Notes: generated from the sequence alone by a model not told the origin. A stretch of 64,000 nucleotides of DNA from Alphaproteobacteria bacterium (GCA_025360605.1 JANYBV010000018.1:124001-188000); one strand, 5' to 3'. Shown: positions 1 through 8,545, numbered from the stretch's first letter. A program made the numbers and translations.

Positions 1-586
1 TGTCGCTCAGGTGTTCATGGTCGAGGGCTTTGCGTATCGCACCGATGCGCCCGTCCATCATGTCGGACGGGGCGACGATATCGCATCCGGCTTTCGCCTG
101 AACAATCGCCTGTTTGCATAAAATATCGACGGTGATGTCGTTCATTACTTTTCCGTTTTCCACCACGCCGTCCTGCCCGTGCGAGGTGTAGGGATCGAGG
201 GCGACATCGGTGATAATACCGATGTCAGGCACAGCGTTTTTTACTTCGCGGATAGCGCGGCAGACCAGATTGTCGGGAAACAACGCCTCGTCGCCGTAAG
301 GGCTTTTGAGTTTGACATCCACCACCGGAAACAGGGCAATGGCGGGAATGCCAAGCTGTTTGGCTGACTTTGCTTTTTTTACCAGAATATCCAGCGTGAT
401 ACGCGATACATCCGGCATCGACAGAATCGGGGTTTCGGTGTTGGAACCCTCCTGAATAAACAGCGGTAAAATCAGGTCGCTGGGGTGCAGGCGGTGTTCG
501 GCCAGCATCTCGCGGCACCAGTGATTTAGCCGGTTACGGCGCAGGCGGGTGGTAGGGAAAGAGGCGGAAGAAGAGGGGGCGGTCAT
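1..586 (-). CDS. hemB: Porphobilinogen synthase (delta-aminolevulinate dehydratase), C-terminus outside the window
   Basis: HemB condenses two 5-aminolevulinate molecules to porphobilinogen in cytosolic tetrapyrrole synthesis. Translating the minus strand from the ATG at 586 gives an Arg-rich start followed by LHPSDLILPLFIQEG, then FPDNLVCRAIREVKN, YTSHGQDGVVENG and IVAPSDMMDGRIGAIRKAL, in the order found in HemB. About 195 residues are visible of the usual 320-340; the second half, with the active-site lysines, lies beyond base 1. It is divergent from trpS, with about 85 bases between the starts. Identification is by family motifs and is firm; the missing part cannot be judged. Confidence 0.95.
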   Translation of the reverse strand, partial: MTAPSSSASFPTTRLRRNRLNHWCREMLAEHRLHPSDLILPLFIQEGSNTETPILSMPDVSRITLDILVKKAKSAKQLGIPAIALFPVVDVKLKSPYGDEALFPDNLVCRAIREVKNAVPDIGIITDVALDPYTSHGQDGVVENGKVMNDITVDILCKQAIVQAKAGCDIVAPSDMMDGRIGAIRKALDHEHLSD

Positions 587-670
587 ATCATTCGCGGGGT
601 TTAGGGTTGACAGGCCTCATTGATATAGCAATAACTGCTGATAATAAACTAATTTTTGGATAATCAGCAC

Positions 671-1837
671 ATGTCGCAAGCCAACCGTATCCTCTCCGGC
701 GTTCAGCCCACCGGCAATCTGCATCTGGGTAATTACCTCGGCGCGATACGCAACTGGGTAGCGTTGCAGGACTCCCACGAGTGCCTGTTTATGCTCGCGG
801 ATTTGCATGCGATCACCGTGCCGCAGGATCCTGACAAATTGCGTACGTCGGTACGCGAAACGGCGGCGGCGTATATTGCGTGTGGGGTGAATCCCGATAA
901 AAGCGCGATTTTCCACCAGTCAGCTGTCTCGGCGCACGCCGAACTGGGCTGGATCCTTTCCTGCCACACCCCGCTGGGTTGGCTCAACCGCATGACGCAG
1001 TTTAAGGAGAAAGCAAATTCTATTGAAGAGTCAGAACTTGAAAAAGTACTTAAACTATTAAAATATTTTATCGCTAATCCTGATGTGAATGCATCTCAAA
1101 AAGAGATGGACATAAATATAGCATCAGAACTAGTAAAAAAGATGCTTGAAGGTGGCAAGAACAAAGAAAAGGCCAATCTCGGTCTCTACAGTTATCCCGT
1201 GCTGATGGCATCTGACATCCTCGTATACAAAGCCACGCATGTTCCCGTGGGCCATGACCAGAAACAGCATTTAGAGCTGTGCCGCGACATCGCCGGTGCG
1301 TTCAACCGCGCCTATAACCCGAGCTATAATGTCACGGAAAACAAAGGCGGCTTTTTCCCGTTGCCGGAGCCGGTGATTATGGGTGAGGGCACACGCGTGA
1401 TGAGCCTGAAAGACGGCAGTAAAAAAATGAGCAAGTCCGACGAATCGGATTTGTCGCGCATCAACCTCACTGACGATAGCGATGCCATTGCCAAGAAATT
1501 CAAAAAATCGACCTCTGACAGTTTTCCCACCGTGGGCGAGAATAATGAGACCCGCCCCGAGGCCAATAACCTCGTCAATATCTATGCTGCACTAAAAGGC
1601 GTCACCCGCGCACAGGCCTTGGCGGAAGTAGGGGGATTGCAGTTTGGGGCTTTCAAGGGCGCGCTCACTGATGTGGCGGTCGAAAAACTTTCGCCCATTA
1701 CCAAAACCATGCGCGAGCTGGTGGCTTCGCCGGACTATATCGATCAGGTGTTGGCGAAGGGCGTGGCCAAGGCGCAGGCGATTGCCGGAGTTACGTTGAA
1801 GGAAGCGAAAAACCTGATCGGGTTTTTGCAGGGCTGA
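671..1837 (+). CDS. trpS: Tryptophanyl-tRNA synthetase carrying an unusual internal insertion
   Basis: TrpS is the class I synthetase that charges tRNA-Trp in the cytosol. The HIGH-type motif appears in PTGNLHLGNYLGAI near the N-terminus and KMSKS in KKMSKSDES. The ATG at 671 is preferred: an upstream in-frame TTG at 656 adds only five residues, and the family begins with the ILSGVQPTG stretch. The product is 388 residues against the usual 330-345. The excess is explained by about 45 residues (116-160, bases 1016-1150) between MTQFKEKA and GGKNKEKANLGLYSYP, where relatives run straight through. That segment is about 28% GC by hand count, far below its flanks. The reading frame is intact and all catalytic motifs remain, so the enzyme is probably active. 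It converges on the next gene with a 4-base gap. Confidence 0.96.
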   Translation: MSQANRILSGVQPTGNLHLGNYLGAIRNWVALQDSHECLFMLADLHAITVPQDPDKLRTSVRETAAAYIACGVNPDKSAIFHQSAVSAHAELGWILSCHTPLGWLNRMTQFKEKANSIEESELEKVLKLLKYFIANPDVNASQKEMDINIASELVKKMLEGGKNKEKANLGLYSYPVLMASDILVYKATHVPVGHDQKQHLELCRDIAGAFNRAYNPSYNVTENKGGFFPLPEPVIMGEGTRVMSLKDGSKKMSKSDESDLSRINLTDDSDAIAKKFKKSTSDSFPTVGENNETRPEANNLVNIYAALKGVTRAQALAEVGGLQFGAFKGALTDVAVEKLSPITKTMRELVASPDYIDQVLAKGVAKAQAIAGVTLKEAKNLIGFLQG

Positions 1838-1841
1838 TCGG

Positions 1842-2531
1842 TCAATCCCACGTTCCGCGGTTCATGTCGTCTTGTACCTGTTGTTGCAGAGCCCTGTCTA
1901 CAATGTCGACAGGTTTATGGAATTCTGCAGCCATGGCGGTAATCTTCCTGCATAGTAAATTGCTCCTGAGTTGGGGATCAGGGCATTCAATGCCAAGTTT
2001 TTCGCCGATATCTTCCAGCGATGTGCCACGAACGGTGACGGTAAATTCCTTGAAGCTGGCAGGGCGCAGTAGTTTGGTGGTTTCTACGACCTCCGCGTCA
2101 TCTCCTAAGTCTCCTAGCTCATAGCGAACCTTTGCAAGCAGTCTGGTCATCTGTATTTTTCCGAGTTCCGACAGGGGGCCATCCGGATTTTCGATAAAGA
2201 CACGGCAGCTAACGGCGAATTCCTGAGGGAACTCGTAGCTTAGCGGATAGTCTTCGGTATGATGTGGGTGGCCTTCTCGCGCTTCAAGATCGCGTTGCGC
2301 ATCTATTCCGCCGTAAGGCTTGCTCGGGTCGTATTCAGTGACAGGCAGGAAAGGGATATCCGCATCATCAGGGCTATCGGGTAGTTTAGGGTCGTCGTTT
2401 TTCTCCGTAACAGTAGAAAGCTGCGTAATTATGTCGTGAAAGCCTGTCGGTTTATCCTGCTCGACACCGTGAATAAACACCTTATCAGGGGTGCAATGGA
2501 TAGGTTCTGGTTTCCTGTGATCCGTTGACAT
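1842..2531 (-). CDS. Hypothetical protein, 229 residues
   Basis: I do not recognise this family. The N-terminal half is polar, acidic and proline-rich, probably disordered (NDDPKLPDSPDDADIPFLP near residue 50). The C-terminal half from about residue 100 looks folded, with mixed strands and helices (FAVSCRVFIENPDG, then FKEFTVTVRGTSLEDIGEKL). There is no signal peptide, membrane segment or recognisable motif. The ATG at 2531 is preceded by GGAAA at a suitable distance. It is transcribed towards trpS, with convergent stops 4 bases apart, and is divergent from phoR. An intact 690-base frame ending cleanly against trpS supports it being real. Confidence 0.75.
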   Translation of the reverse strand: MSTDHRKPEPIHCTPDKVFIHGVEQDKPTGFHDIITQLSTVTEKNDDPKLPDSPDDADIPFLPVTEYDPSKPYGGIDAQRDLEAREGHPHHTEDYPLSYEFPQEFAVSCRVFIENPDGPLSELGKIQMTRLLAKVRYELGDLGDDAEVVETTKLLRPASFKEFTVTVRGTSLEDIGEKLGIECPDPQLRSNLLCRKITAMAAEFHKPVDIVDRALQQQVQDDMNRGTWD

Positions 2532-2748
2532 TATGTTTCCGTATGTAAATGTTATGGTTAATATTTGTATACTAATTGCAATGAAACCACAATCAGTGTT
2601 GCAAAATTGACTTGAAAAATTTTGTATAAGTTAATTATCAAGTGTTTGATTAAAAAGGATTTTGGTATTTTGGGCGAAGATAACATTGCTTTGCGTGCAG
2701 CGCCGCCTCATGCTAAAAGAGTGCTGAAGCCAACCAACCCGCCTGAAT

Positions 2749-4200
2749 ATGCAGCAGAATAAGCCTGTCATCCCCTTAGCCACATTGCTCAAGACCATCA
2801 TGGTGGTTTCCAGCCCGTCGTTGCTGGTGCTGTCGCTGTTCGCTATTCTGGGCGTGCTGGATTTCAGCTATTTCGTCTATGGTTATATCGGTACGATGGC
2901 CATTTCTGCCATTTTCGTCATCCCGTTCCTTTCCAACATCTCGGCACTGACGCATTACGTGAACGATCTGGCGCTCGACAGGCGTGTGCGTTCGCCCGAT
3001 TTGAGTTTCCTGAGCAACGTTGGTGAATTGTCCGGTGCGCTCAACCGCCTTCAGCAATCATGGGAAAACAAGCGTCAGGAAATGGAAACGGTCATCACCG
3101 AGCGTGAAATTCTGGTGGATACGCTGCCGGATATTCTCATCATGACGAATGACAACCGCATGATTGTCCGCACCAACCGCGCGGCGCGTAATATTTTCGG
3201 CCAGAATCTGGCGCACCGCCATCTGCGTGATATTATCCCGAATGAAACGCTGATGAACGCCATCGCGGCGGTGATTGAAGATTTGCACGGGCAGGAGGTG
3301 GAGTTCCATCTCGGCGAACCGTTCATGAAAGATTTTCAGGCGATCATTGAACGTTTTCCGATTCCGTCCGAAGGCGGGATTTCCATCGTGATTACGCTGA
3401 CCGACATCACCCAGCAAAAACGCATCCAGCGCATGCGCGCCGACTTCGTGGCGAATGCCAGCCATGAAATCCGCACTCCGCTGGCCAGTATCATCGGTTT
3501 TATTGAAACACTGCGCGGCCCAGCAAAGGACGATGAGGGCGCACGCGAGGAGTTCCTGAAAGTCATGGCCGATCAGGCCGAGCGCATGTCCAAGCTGGTG
3601 AACGACCTGTTGTCGCTGTCCAAAGTGGAGATGAACGTGAACGCCGCACCGATCTCCAAGGTTGATTTGCTGCGCATTATCAGGGCGGAAAAACAGCATT
3701 TCGAATGGGCATGCAAACAGAAAAACGTATCAGTGCGCCTGAAGCTCAACGACAACCTGCCGCCTACCAAGGGCGACGATGAGGAACTCGCGCAGGTGGT
3801 GCGTAACCTGATGGGCAACGCGATTAAATACACCAACTCGGATACGGAAGTGATTATCACTGCCAAGCTTACTTCGTCGTTGCCGGATGATCCGTTGATG
3901 CGCAATCTGTCCCGTGCGATTTATTTCTCCATTCAGGATCACGGGGAAGGTATTTCCAAGGAACATATCCCGCGCCTGACCGAGCGTTTCTACCGCGTGG
4001 ACACGGCCCGCACGCGTAAGGTTGGCGGCACCGGCCTCGGGCTTGCCATTGTGAAACACGTTCTCAACCGCCATCACGGTGTGCTGATGATTGAAAGTGA
4101 AGTCGGGCGTGGCAGTACCTTCTCTGTCTACCTGCCCGTATACGAAGACATGGTACCTCAGTTGATTGATAAAAAAGAAGGATTGAGTGAATCGCTATGA
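2749..4200 (+). CDS. phoR: Phosphate regulon sensor histidine kinase PhoR
   Basis: PhoR is a membrane sensor kinase that phosphorylates PhoB when phosphate is scarce. Two membrane segments lie at about residues 12-37 and 42-62. A HAMP-like or linker stretch follows, then a PAS domain (about 118-220), HisKA with phospho-accepting His239 in NASHEIRTPL, and the HATPase domain with N box NLMGNAIKYT, G1 DHGEGIS and G2 GGTGLGLAIVKH. The length of 483 is normal for alphaproteobacterial PhoR. The stop overlaps the pstC start by four bases (ATGA), so kinase and transporter are translationally coupled. PhoB, the usual partner, is not in this window. Identity rests on domain order plus the pst context. 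Confidence 0.93.
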   Translation: MQQNKPVIPLATLLKTIMVVSSPSLLVLSLFAILGVLDFSYFVYGYIGTMAISAIFVIPFLSNISALTHYVNDLALDRRVRSPDLSFLSNVGELSGALNRLQQSWENKRQEMETVITEREILVDTLPDILIMTNDNRMIVRTNRAARNIFGQNLAHRHLRDIIPNETLMNAIAAVIEDLHGQEVEFHLGEPFMKDFQAIIERFPIPSEGGISIVITLTDITQQKRIQRMRADFVANASHEIRTPLASIIGFIETLRGPAKDDEGAREEFLKVMADQAERMSKLVNDLLSLSKVEMNVNAAPISKVDLLRIIRAEKQHFEWACKQKNVSVRLKLNDNLPPTKGDDEELAQVVRNLMGNAIKYTNSDTEVIITAKLTSSLPDDPLMRNLSRAIYFSIQDHGEGISKEHIPRLTERFYRVDTARTRKVGGTGLGLAIVKHVLNRHHGVLMIESEVGRGSTFSVYLPVYEDMVPQLIDKKEGLSESL

Positions 4201-5150
4201 TCACTTTGGTGCAACGGCGTAGTTCTTCTTCTCCCTCGAAATCGCTTAGCGGCAAGCTGGTGACGTGGTTGTTGTGGCTGTCGTCTCTTGTGTCGATTCT
4301 GGTGACGCTGTCGATTGTGTTTTCGGTATTGTTCGAGGCGCTGCGTTTTTTCAAAGTCATCAACGTTACCGATTTTCTCTTCGGCCTCCACTGGAGCCCG
4401 CAAACGGCCATGCGCGCCGGACAATCCGGCAGCAGCGGGTCTTTTGGGGTGGTACCGCTCTTTGTAGGCACATTGCTCATCACCTTCATTGCTCTTTCGG
4501 TGGCTATTCCTACGGGGCTGATGTCGGCGATTTATCTCTCTGAATATGCCACCAAACGTACCCGCAGTGTGCTGAAACCCCTGCTTGAAATACTCGCTGG
4601 CATCCCAACGGTGGTGTATGGCTATTTTGCGATTGTTCTGCTTGCGCCATTCATCCGCAGTGTGGGTAATGCCATTGGAGTGTCGATTGCGTCAGAAAGC
4701 GCTCTCTCGGCAGGGCTGGTAATGGGGGTGATGATTATTCCTTTCATTTCCTCCATGTCCGACGACATCATTACCGCTATTCCGCGCCACCTTCGCGAGG
4801 CGTCCTATGCGCTGGGGGCTACCCAGTCGGAAACCATTAAGCAGGTGGTGGTTCCGGCGGCGATGCCAGGAGTGATGGGGGCTATTTTGCTGGCGGTATC
4901 GCGCGCGGTCGGGGAAACCATGATTGTGGTGATGGCGGCGGGTATTTCTGCGAACCTCACCTTTAATCCGCTGCAATCGGTTACCACCGTTACGGTGCAG
5001 ATTGTTTCGCTTCTGGTAGGCGATCAGGAATTCGACAGCCCTAAAACGCTGGCGGCGTTCGCGCTGGGCTTAACCTTGTTGTGCATTACGCTGGCGCTGA
5101 ATGTGGTCGCGCTGGTGATTGTCAAAAAATATAAGGCCCGAAATGAGTAG
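4197..5150 (+). CDS. pstC: Phosphate ABC transporter permease PstC
   Basis: PstC is one of two inner-membrane permease subunits of the high-affinity phosphate importer PstSCAB. The 317 residues hold about six membrane segments and the cytoplasmic coupling loop LREASYALGATQSETIKQ, which contacts the ATPase. The family signature AGIPTVVYGYFAI is present. Its ATG overlaps the phoR stop, and pstA follows after 6 bases. The partner ATPase pstB lies about 2 kb downstream beyond an oppositely oriented gene. The periplasmic binding protein PstS is not in the window. Confidence 0.95.
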   Translation: MITLVQRRSSSSPSKSLSGKLVTWLLWLSSLVSILVTLSIVFSVLFEALRFFKVINVTDFLFGLHWSPQTAMRAGQSGSSGSFGVVPLFVGTLLITFIALSVAIPTGLMSAIYLSEYATKRTRSVLKPLLEILAGIPTVVYGYFAIVLLAPFIRSVGNAIGVSIASESALSAGLVMGVMIIPFISSMSDDIITAIPRHLREASYALGATQSETIKQVVVPAAMPGVMGAILLAVSRAVGETMIVVMAAGISANLTFNPLQSVTTVTVQIVSLLVGDQEFDSPKTLAAFALGLTLLCITLALNVVALVIVKKYKARNE

Positions 5151-5156
5151 TGTGGA

Positions 5157-6431
5157 ATGAATAGAGTTTTTGAAAATCATGCGCTGCACACCAAGCGCTT
5201 ACGGGCGGAAAAACGCTTCCGGTGCTACGGCCAGTGCGCGCTTGGCTTTGCCGTTTTTATGCTGGTGTTGCTGATTGGCAGCCTTGTCCAGCATGGTTAT
5301 CGGGGGTTTACGCAAACACAGATTCGCCTTTCGGTGACCTACGATCCCGCCCTGCTGGGGTTGGAAGCAGGTGAGGATATTAACGCCGTGACCGCATCCA
5401 CCCACCAGCTGCTGGTGAAGGCTGCCCTACGAAAAACATTTCCCGAAGTCACCGACACGCAGGAACAGAAAAAGATTTTCGCGCTAGTTAGCATTGATGC
5501 GGGATTGGCGCTCAAATCTGCACTCATCCACGATCACAACTTGCTGGCCCATTCAACCGACATGTGGGTTACGGCGTCCAGCCTCACCGATTTATTTCAT
5601 AAAGGCGTTATCTCCGAGCAAACGCCTGAACAAAACCGCATCATTTCCAACCAGCAGATTGCATGGCTGAAATCATTTGAGGCCAAAGGAGCGCTGCGCA
5701 CTGTTTTCAACAGCACCTTTTTCTCACGCGGGGATTCGCGTTCGCCGGAACAGGCGGGATTTCTCGGTGCGATGATGGGTTCTGCCTTCAGCCTGATCAT
5801 GTGTCTGCTTGTGGCGTTTCCGCTCGGCGTGATGACAGCGGTGTATCTGGAAGAATTCGCTAAAAAGGGCAGGTGGGTCGATGTCATTGAGGTCAATATC
5901 AACAACCTTGCGGCCGTGCCTTCGATCGTATTCGGGTTGCTTGGGTTGGAAGTATACATCAATCTGCTTGGTTTGCCGCGTTCCAGCCCCGTGGTGGGCG
6001 GGATGACGCTGGCGCTGATGATTCTCCCCGTCATCATCATTACCACGCGTGTGGCACTTACCTCCATACCCCGCACAATACGCGATGCCGCGCGGGCGCT
6101 GGGCGCAACACCGGTGCAGGTGGTGTGGCATCATGTGTTACCGTTGGCGATGCCGGGGATTATGACGGGAACTATTCTGGGTATGGCGCGTGCCATTGGT
6201 GAAACCGCACCGTTGATTATGATCGGTATGGTGGCGTTCGTGGCCGATGTGCCGCACAGTTTCACTACCTCGGCTACGGTGATGCCGGTGCAGATTTATT
6301 TGTGGGCGAGCAGCCCTGACGGCGGCTTTGTCGAAAAAACGGCAGCAGGGATTTTAGTATTGCTGATGCTGTTATTGTCGATGAACGCGCTGGCAATATA
6401 CCTGCGTAAGCGTTTTGAGGTGCGCTGGTAG
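5157..6431 (+). CDS. pstA: Phosphate ABC transporter permease PstA with a large N-terminal periplasmic region
   Basis: This is the second permease of the phosphate importer. The permease core begins near residue 203 and carries NLAAVPSIVFGLLGLEVY and the coupling loop IRDAARALGATPVQVVWHH. Ahead of it sits one membrane segment (about 25-44) followed by some 155 mostly polar residues that should be periplasmic, making the protein 424 residues against about 290 in E. coli. Long PstA proteins of this layout occur in alphaproteobacteria. No strong terminator follows on the plus strand; the hairpin downstream serves the opposite gene. Confidence 0.93.
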   Translation: MNRVFENHALHTKRLRAEKRFRCYGQCALGFAVFMLVLLIGSLVQHGYRGFTQTQIRLSVTYDPALLGLEAGEDINAVTASTHQLLVKAALRKTFPEVTDTQEQKKIFALVSIDAGLALKSALIHDHNLLAHSTDMWVTASSLTDLFHKGVISEQTPEQNRIISNQQIAWLKSFEAKGALRTVFNSTFFSRGDSRSPEQAGFLGAMMGSAFSLIMCLLVAFPLGVMTAVYLEEFAKKGRWVDVIEVNINNLAAVPSIVFGLLGLEVYINLLGLPRSSPVVGGMTLALMILPVIIITTRVALTSIPRTIRDAARALGATPVQVVWHHVLPLAMPGIMTGTILGMARAIGETAPLIMIGMVAFVADVPHSFTTSATVMPVQIYLWASSPDGGFVEKTAAGILVLLMLLLSMNALAIYLRKRFEVRW

Positions 6432-6448
6432 TTTTCCAAAAAATGGGC

Positions 6449-6473
6449 AAAAAAAACCTCGCTTGTGGCGAGG
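6449..6473 (-). terminator. Intrinsic terminator for the small membrane gene
   Basis: On the minus strand a perfect 6-bp stem (CCTCGC at 6457-6462 against GCGAGG at 6468-6473, 5-base loop) is followed by eight T. It lies about 40 bases past the stop of the gene ending at 6516. On the plus strand the hairpin is flanked by A runs, so it should not stop pst transcription. Confidence 0.8.
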
Positions 6474-6515
6474 GAAAAAACATTAGGTTGCCCTGATGTT
6501 ATTTTTAAATTTGTA

Positions 6516-6929
6516 TCAGACTTCGACCACCTCCTTGACTTGCGTCTTGGCGGTATCTTGGTCTCGTTTGCCTTCATCCTTGCGGACGATCTTCCAGACC
6601 AGCATGATCACGAAGGCGATCTCCGTGACTGCTGTGCCAGTGTTGTACTGGCTGCGGGGGATCGTGGACGCTGCGAACATGAGACATGCGCAGGCGTACA
6701 GGATCTTGAACGGGGCACGCATCGGGTCGAGTTGACCGCGCTGCATGTGGGTGATCACGACGAACACCGACACTCCACCGAACATTGCAAAGACTGGAGC
6801 CATCCACTCAGGGATAAACGTCATGTAGCTGCTCGCGAGCGGCCACAACGGGAAGACGACGGCGGAGGCAATCAGCGCACTGATGCCACACATCGTCACG
6901 GTCTTCAACACTTCAACAAACCGATTCAT
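6516..6929 (-). CDS. Small four-helix membrane protein, unknown
   Basis: The 137-residue product is not a family I recognise. About four hydrophobic stretches are visible: roughly 8-30, 38-58, 72-90 and 96-113, the last ending VIMLVWKIVRK. A charged tail rich in Lys, Asp and Glu follows. The start is the second of two adjacent ATGs, placed by AGGAGG four bases upstream; a longer frame reaching 6992 has no such site. It sits on the minus strand between pstA and pstB, with its own terminator and an AT-rich upstream region, so it breaks the pst operon. Topology recalls small holin-like or inner-membrane orphans, but nothing proves either. Confidence 0.75.
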   Translation of the reverse strand: MNRFVEVLKTVTMCGISALIASAVVFPLWPLASSYMTFIPEWMAPVFAMFGGVSVFVVITHMQRGQLDPMRAPFKILYACACLMFAASTIPRSQYNTGTAVTEIAFVIMLVWKIVRKDEGKRDQDTAKTQVKEVVEV

Positions 6930-7005
6930 CATTCCTCCTGAAGGGGAAAAGAGGCACGGACACGAAGCATGGATCCTAAACGCTAGGATCAAAAAACATG
7001 TAATG

Positions 7006-7020
7006 TTAATATATTGTTAA
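7006..7020. promoter_or_regulatory. Possible CtrA-type binding site (TTAA-N7-TTAA)
   Basis: TTAA at 7006-7009 and TTAA at 7017-7020 are separated by exactly seven bases, the consensus spacing for the cell-cycle regulator CtrA. It lies between the divergent small membrane gene and pstB. The region is AT-rich, so chance occurrence is quite possible; chpT elsewhere in the window shows that the CtrA phosphorelay is probably present. Confidence 0.35.
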
Positions 7021-7051
7021 TATTTATGCAATGGTTAAATATTTATCTTTA

Positions 7052-7082
7052 TTGACCAGAGCGTTAGGAAGTGTTGCATAAT
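7052..7082 (+). promoter_or_regulatory. Candidate sigma-70-type promoter of pstB
   Basis: TTGACC at 7052-7057 and TGCATA/CATAAT at 7075-7082 are spaced 17 or 19 bases depending on the chosen -10. Transcription would start about 20 bases ahead of the pstB ATG. No clear Shine-Dalgarno sequence is visible before that ATG. Confidence 0.4.
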
Positions 7083-7111
7083 GACTCGGAATTGCTTATA
7101 ACCTACGCCGC

Positions 7112-7867
7112 ATGTCCAAAATATCCGCACGCAATATTGATGTGTTTTACGGTGCCAAGCAGGCGCTGACCGATATCAATATCGAAGTTCCTGCCAACAG
7201 CGTCACCGCACTCATTGGCCCTTCCGGCTGCGGAAAATCGACCTTTTTGCGTTGTATTAACCGCATGAACGACACCATTGATCACTGCCGCGTGGAAGGC
7301 AAAATCATGGTTGATGACCGCGACATCAACGCCCCCGAGCAGGATGTGGTGCATTTGCGCTCGTGGATTGGCATGGTGTTTCAAAAACCGAATCCTTTTC
7401 CTAAATCCATCTATGATAATGTGGCGTATGGCCCGCGCATCCACCATCTGGCGGCGACTAAGACGGATTTAGACCATATTGTAGAGAAAAGCCTGATAAG
7501 TGCAGGCTTATTCAATGAAGTAAAAGATCGCCTGCACGAGCCAGGGACGAGCCTTTCCGGTGGCCAGCAGCAGCGTTTATGTATTGCGCGTACGATTGCG
7601 GTTAATCCGGAAATCATCCTGATGGATGAGCCGTGTTCGGCGCTTGATCCTATCGCCACAGCGCGTATTGAGGAGCTGATTATCACGCTCAAAGACCAGT
7701 TCACTATTGTTATAGTCACTCATTCTATGCATCAGGCGGCGCGCGTGTCGCAACAGACCTGCTTTTTCCATATGGGAAAAGTCGTGGAATCCGGTGCTAC
7801 CAGCCAGATTTTCACTAATCCTGTACACCAGCAGACCAAGGATTATATCACTGGCCGCTACGGTTGA
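7112..7867 (+). CDS. pstB: Phosphate ABC transporter ATPase PstB
   Basis: PstB is the cytoplasmic ATPase that powers PstCA. The 251 residues contain Walker [10 protein letters not shown], the PstB-typical [17 protein letters not shown] around the Q loop, signature LSGGQQQR, Walker B IILMDEP and the H-loop region [14 protein letters not shown]. Length is normal. It is separated from pstA by 680 bases holding an opposite-strand gene, so it probably has its own promoter. PhoU, usually next to pstB, is absent here; the next gene is a PAS_5 protein. Confidence 0.96.
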   Translation: MSKISARNIDVFYGAKQALTDINIEVPANSVTALIGPSGCGKSTFLRCINRMNDTIDHCRVEGKIMVDDRDINAPEQDVVHLRSWIGMVFQKPNPFPKSIYDNVAYGPRIHHLAATKTDLDHIVEKSLISAGLFNEVKDRLHEPGTSLSGGQQQRLCIARTIAVNPEIILMDEPCSALDPIATARIEELIITLKDQFTIVIVTHSMHQAARVSQQTCFFHMGKVVESGATSQIFTNPVHQQTKDYITGRYG

Positions 7868-7984
7868 TATATAATTCAATGTCTTACTGGAAATCATTGC
7901 GCTTGGATGCCAATCTAAGGTATAGTTAGAAGATACCCAAAATAGATAAAATTTTAAATAAATACAGTTGGTTGGTTTCCTGCT

Positions 7985-8452
7985 ATGAGCAGCTTGTCAG
8001 GTGTTGAGCGACGTATCAATTTACGCTTACTTTCCTATTGGGAAAAACTGCGTCACGGACGTGATATGCCGCCGCTGAGCGAGTTCAATCCCGATGATTT
8101 ACGGGATTTATGGGAAAGCTGCTTCCTGATTGAGATGGCGCAGCTGGATAAATCCGATGGTCATTACAAGCATTTGGGGCAATTTATTCGTGATTCGTAT
8201 GAGCAGGGAACGATTAAAGGCGACTCCGGAGCGATGATTTCTCCCGACCCTTTTGTCACGCAGCAGCATTTCCGTTCGGTCATCGCCAGTGGAAAACCGC
8301 TGCTGGATGAAGGGGAATTCTCCAATGGTGATAACAAAATAGTCAAATATCGCCAGTGCTTACTGCCATTGGGCGCAAGCGGCAAGGTCGAGGCAGTTTT
8401 CGGCGGAATGAACTTCAAAATCTTTGCGGTCGAAGATGTTAATGAATGCTGA
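7985..8452 (+). CDS. PAS_5-family protein
   Basis: The 155-residue product matches the layout of the PAS_5 family of alphaproteobacteria: an N-terminal helix RLLSYWEKLRHGRDMPP, then LRDLWESCFLIEM, a short acidic middle, and strands ending VEAVFGGMNFKIF. The family is a compact PAS-like sensor fold without an attached output domain, and its ligand is generally unknown. No signal peptide or membrane segment is seen. It lies between pstB and rplM on the same strand with AT-rich spacers on both sides. Confidence 0.75.
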   Translation: MSSLSGVERRINLRLLSYWEKLRHGRDMPPLSEFNPDDLRDLWESCFLIEMAQLDKSDGHYKHLGQFIRDSYEQGTIKGDSGAMISPDPFVTQQHFRSVIASGKPLLDEGEFSNGDNKIVKYRQCLLPLGASGKVEAVFGGMNFKIFAVEDVNEC

Positions 8453-8545
8453 AAATAATGATTGACTTGCCGTGAACCTTACAATAAATTCCAGCTCCTT
8501 TTAACGGTATTTTATAGTCTTTTTTTTAGGACAAGCGTTCGTTTT

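Noticed and set aside
1016-1150. Idea that the trpS insertion is a classical Rickettsia palindromic element or an intein
   Set aside because: No long palindrome is visible, and it is too short for an intein and lacks splicing motifs. It is kept as an insertion of unknown type.
8462-8545. Upstream extension of rplM to an ATG at 8462
   Set aside because: The extra 28 residues are unlike L13, and MYTYSAKP at 8546 matches the family start.
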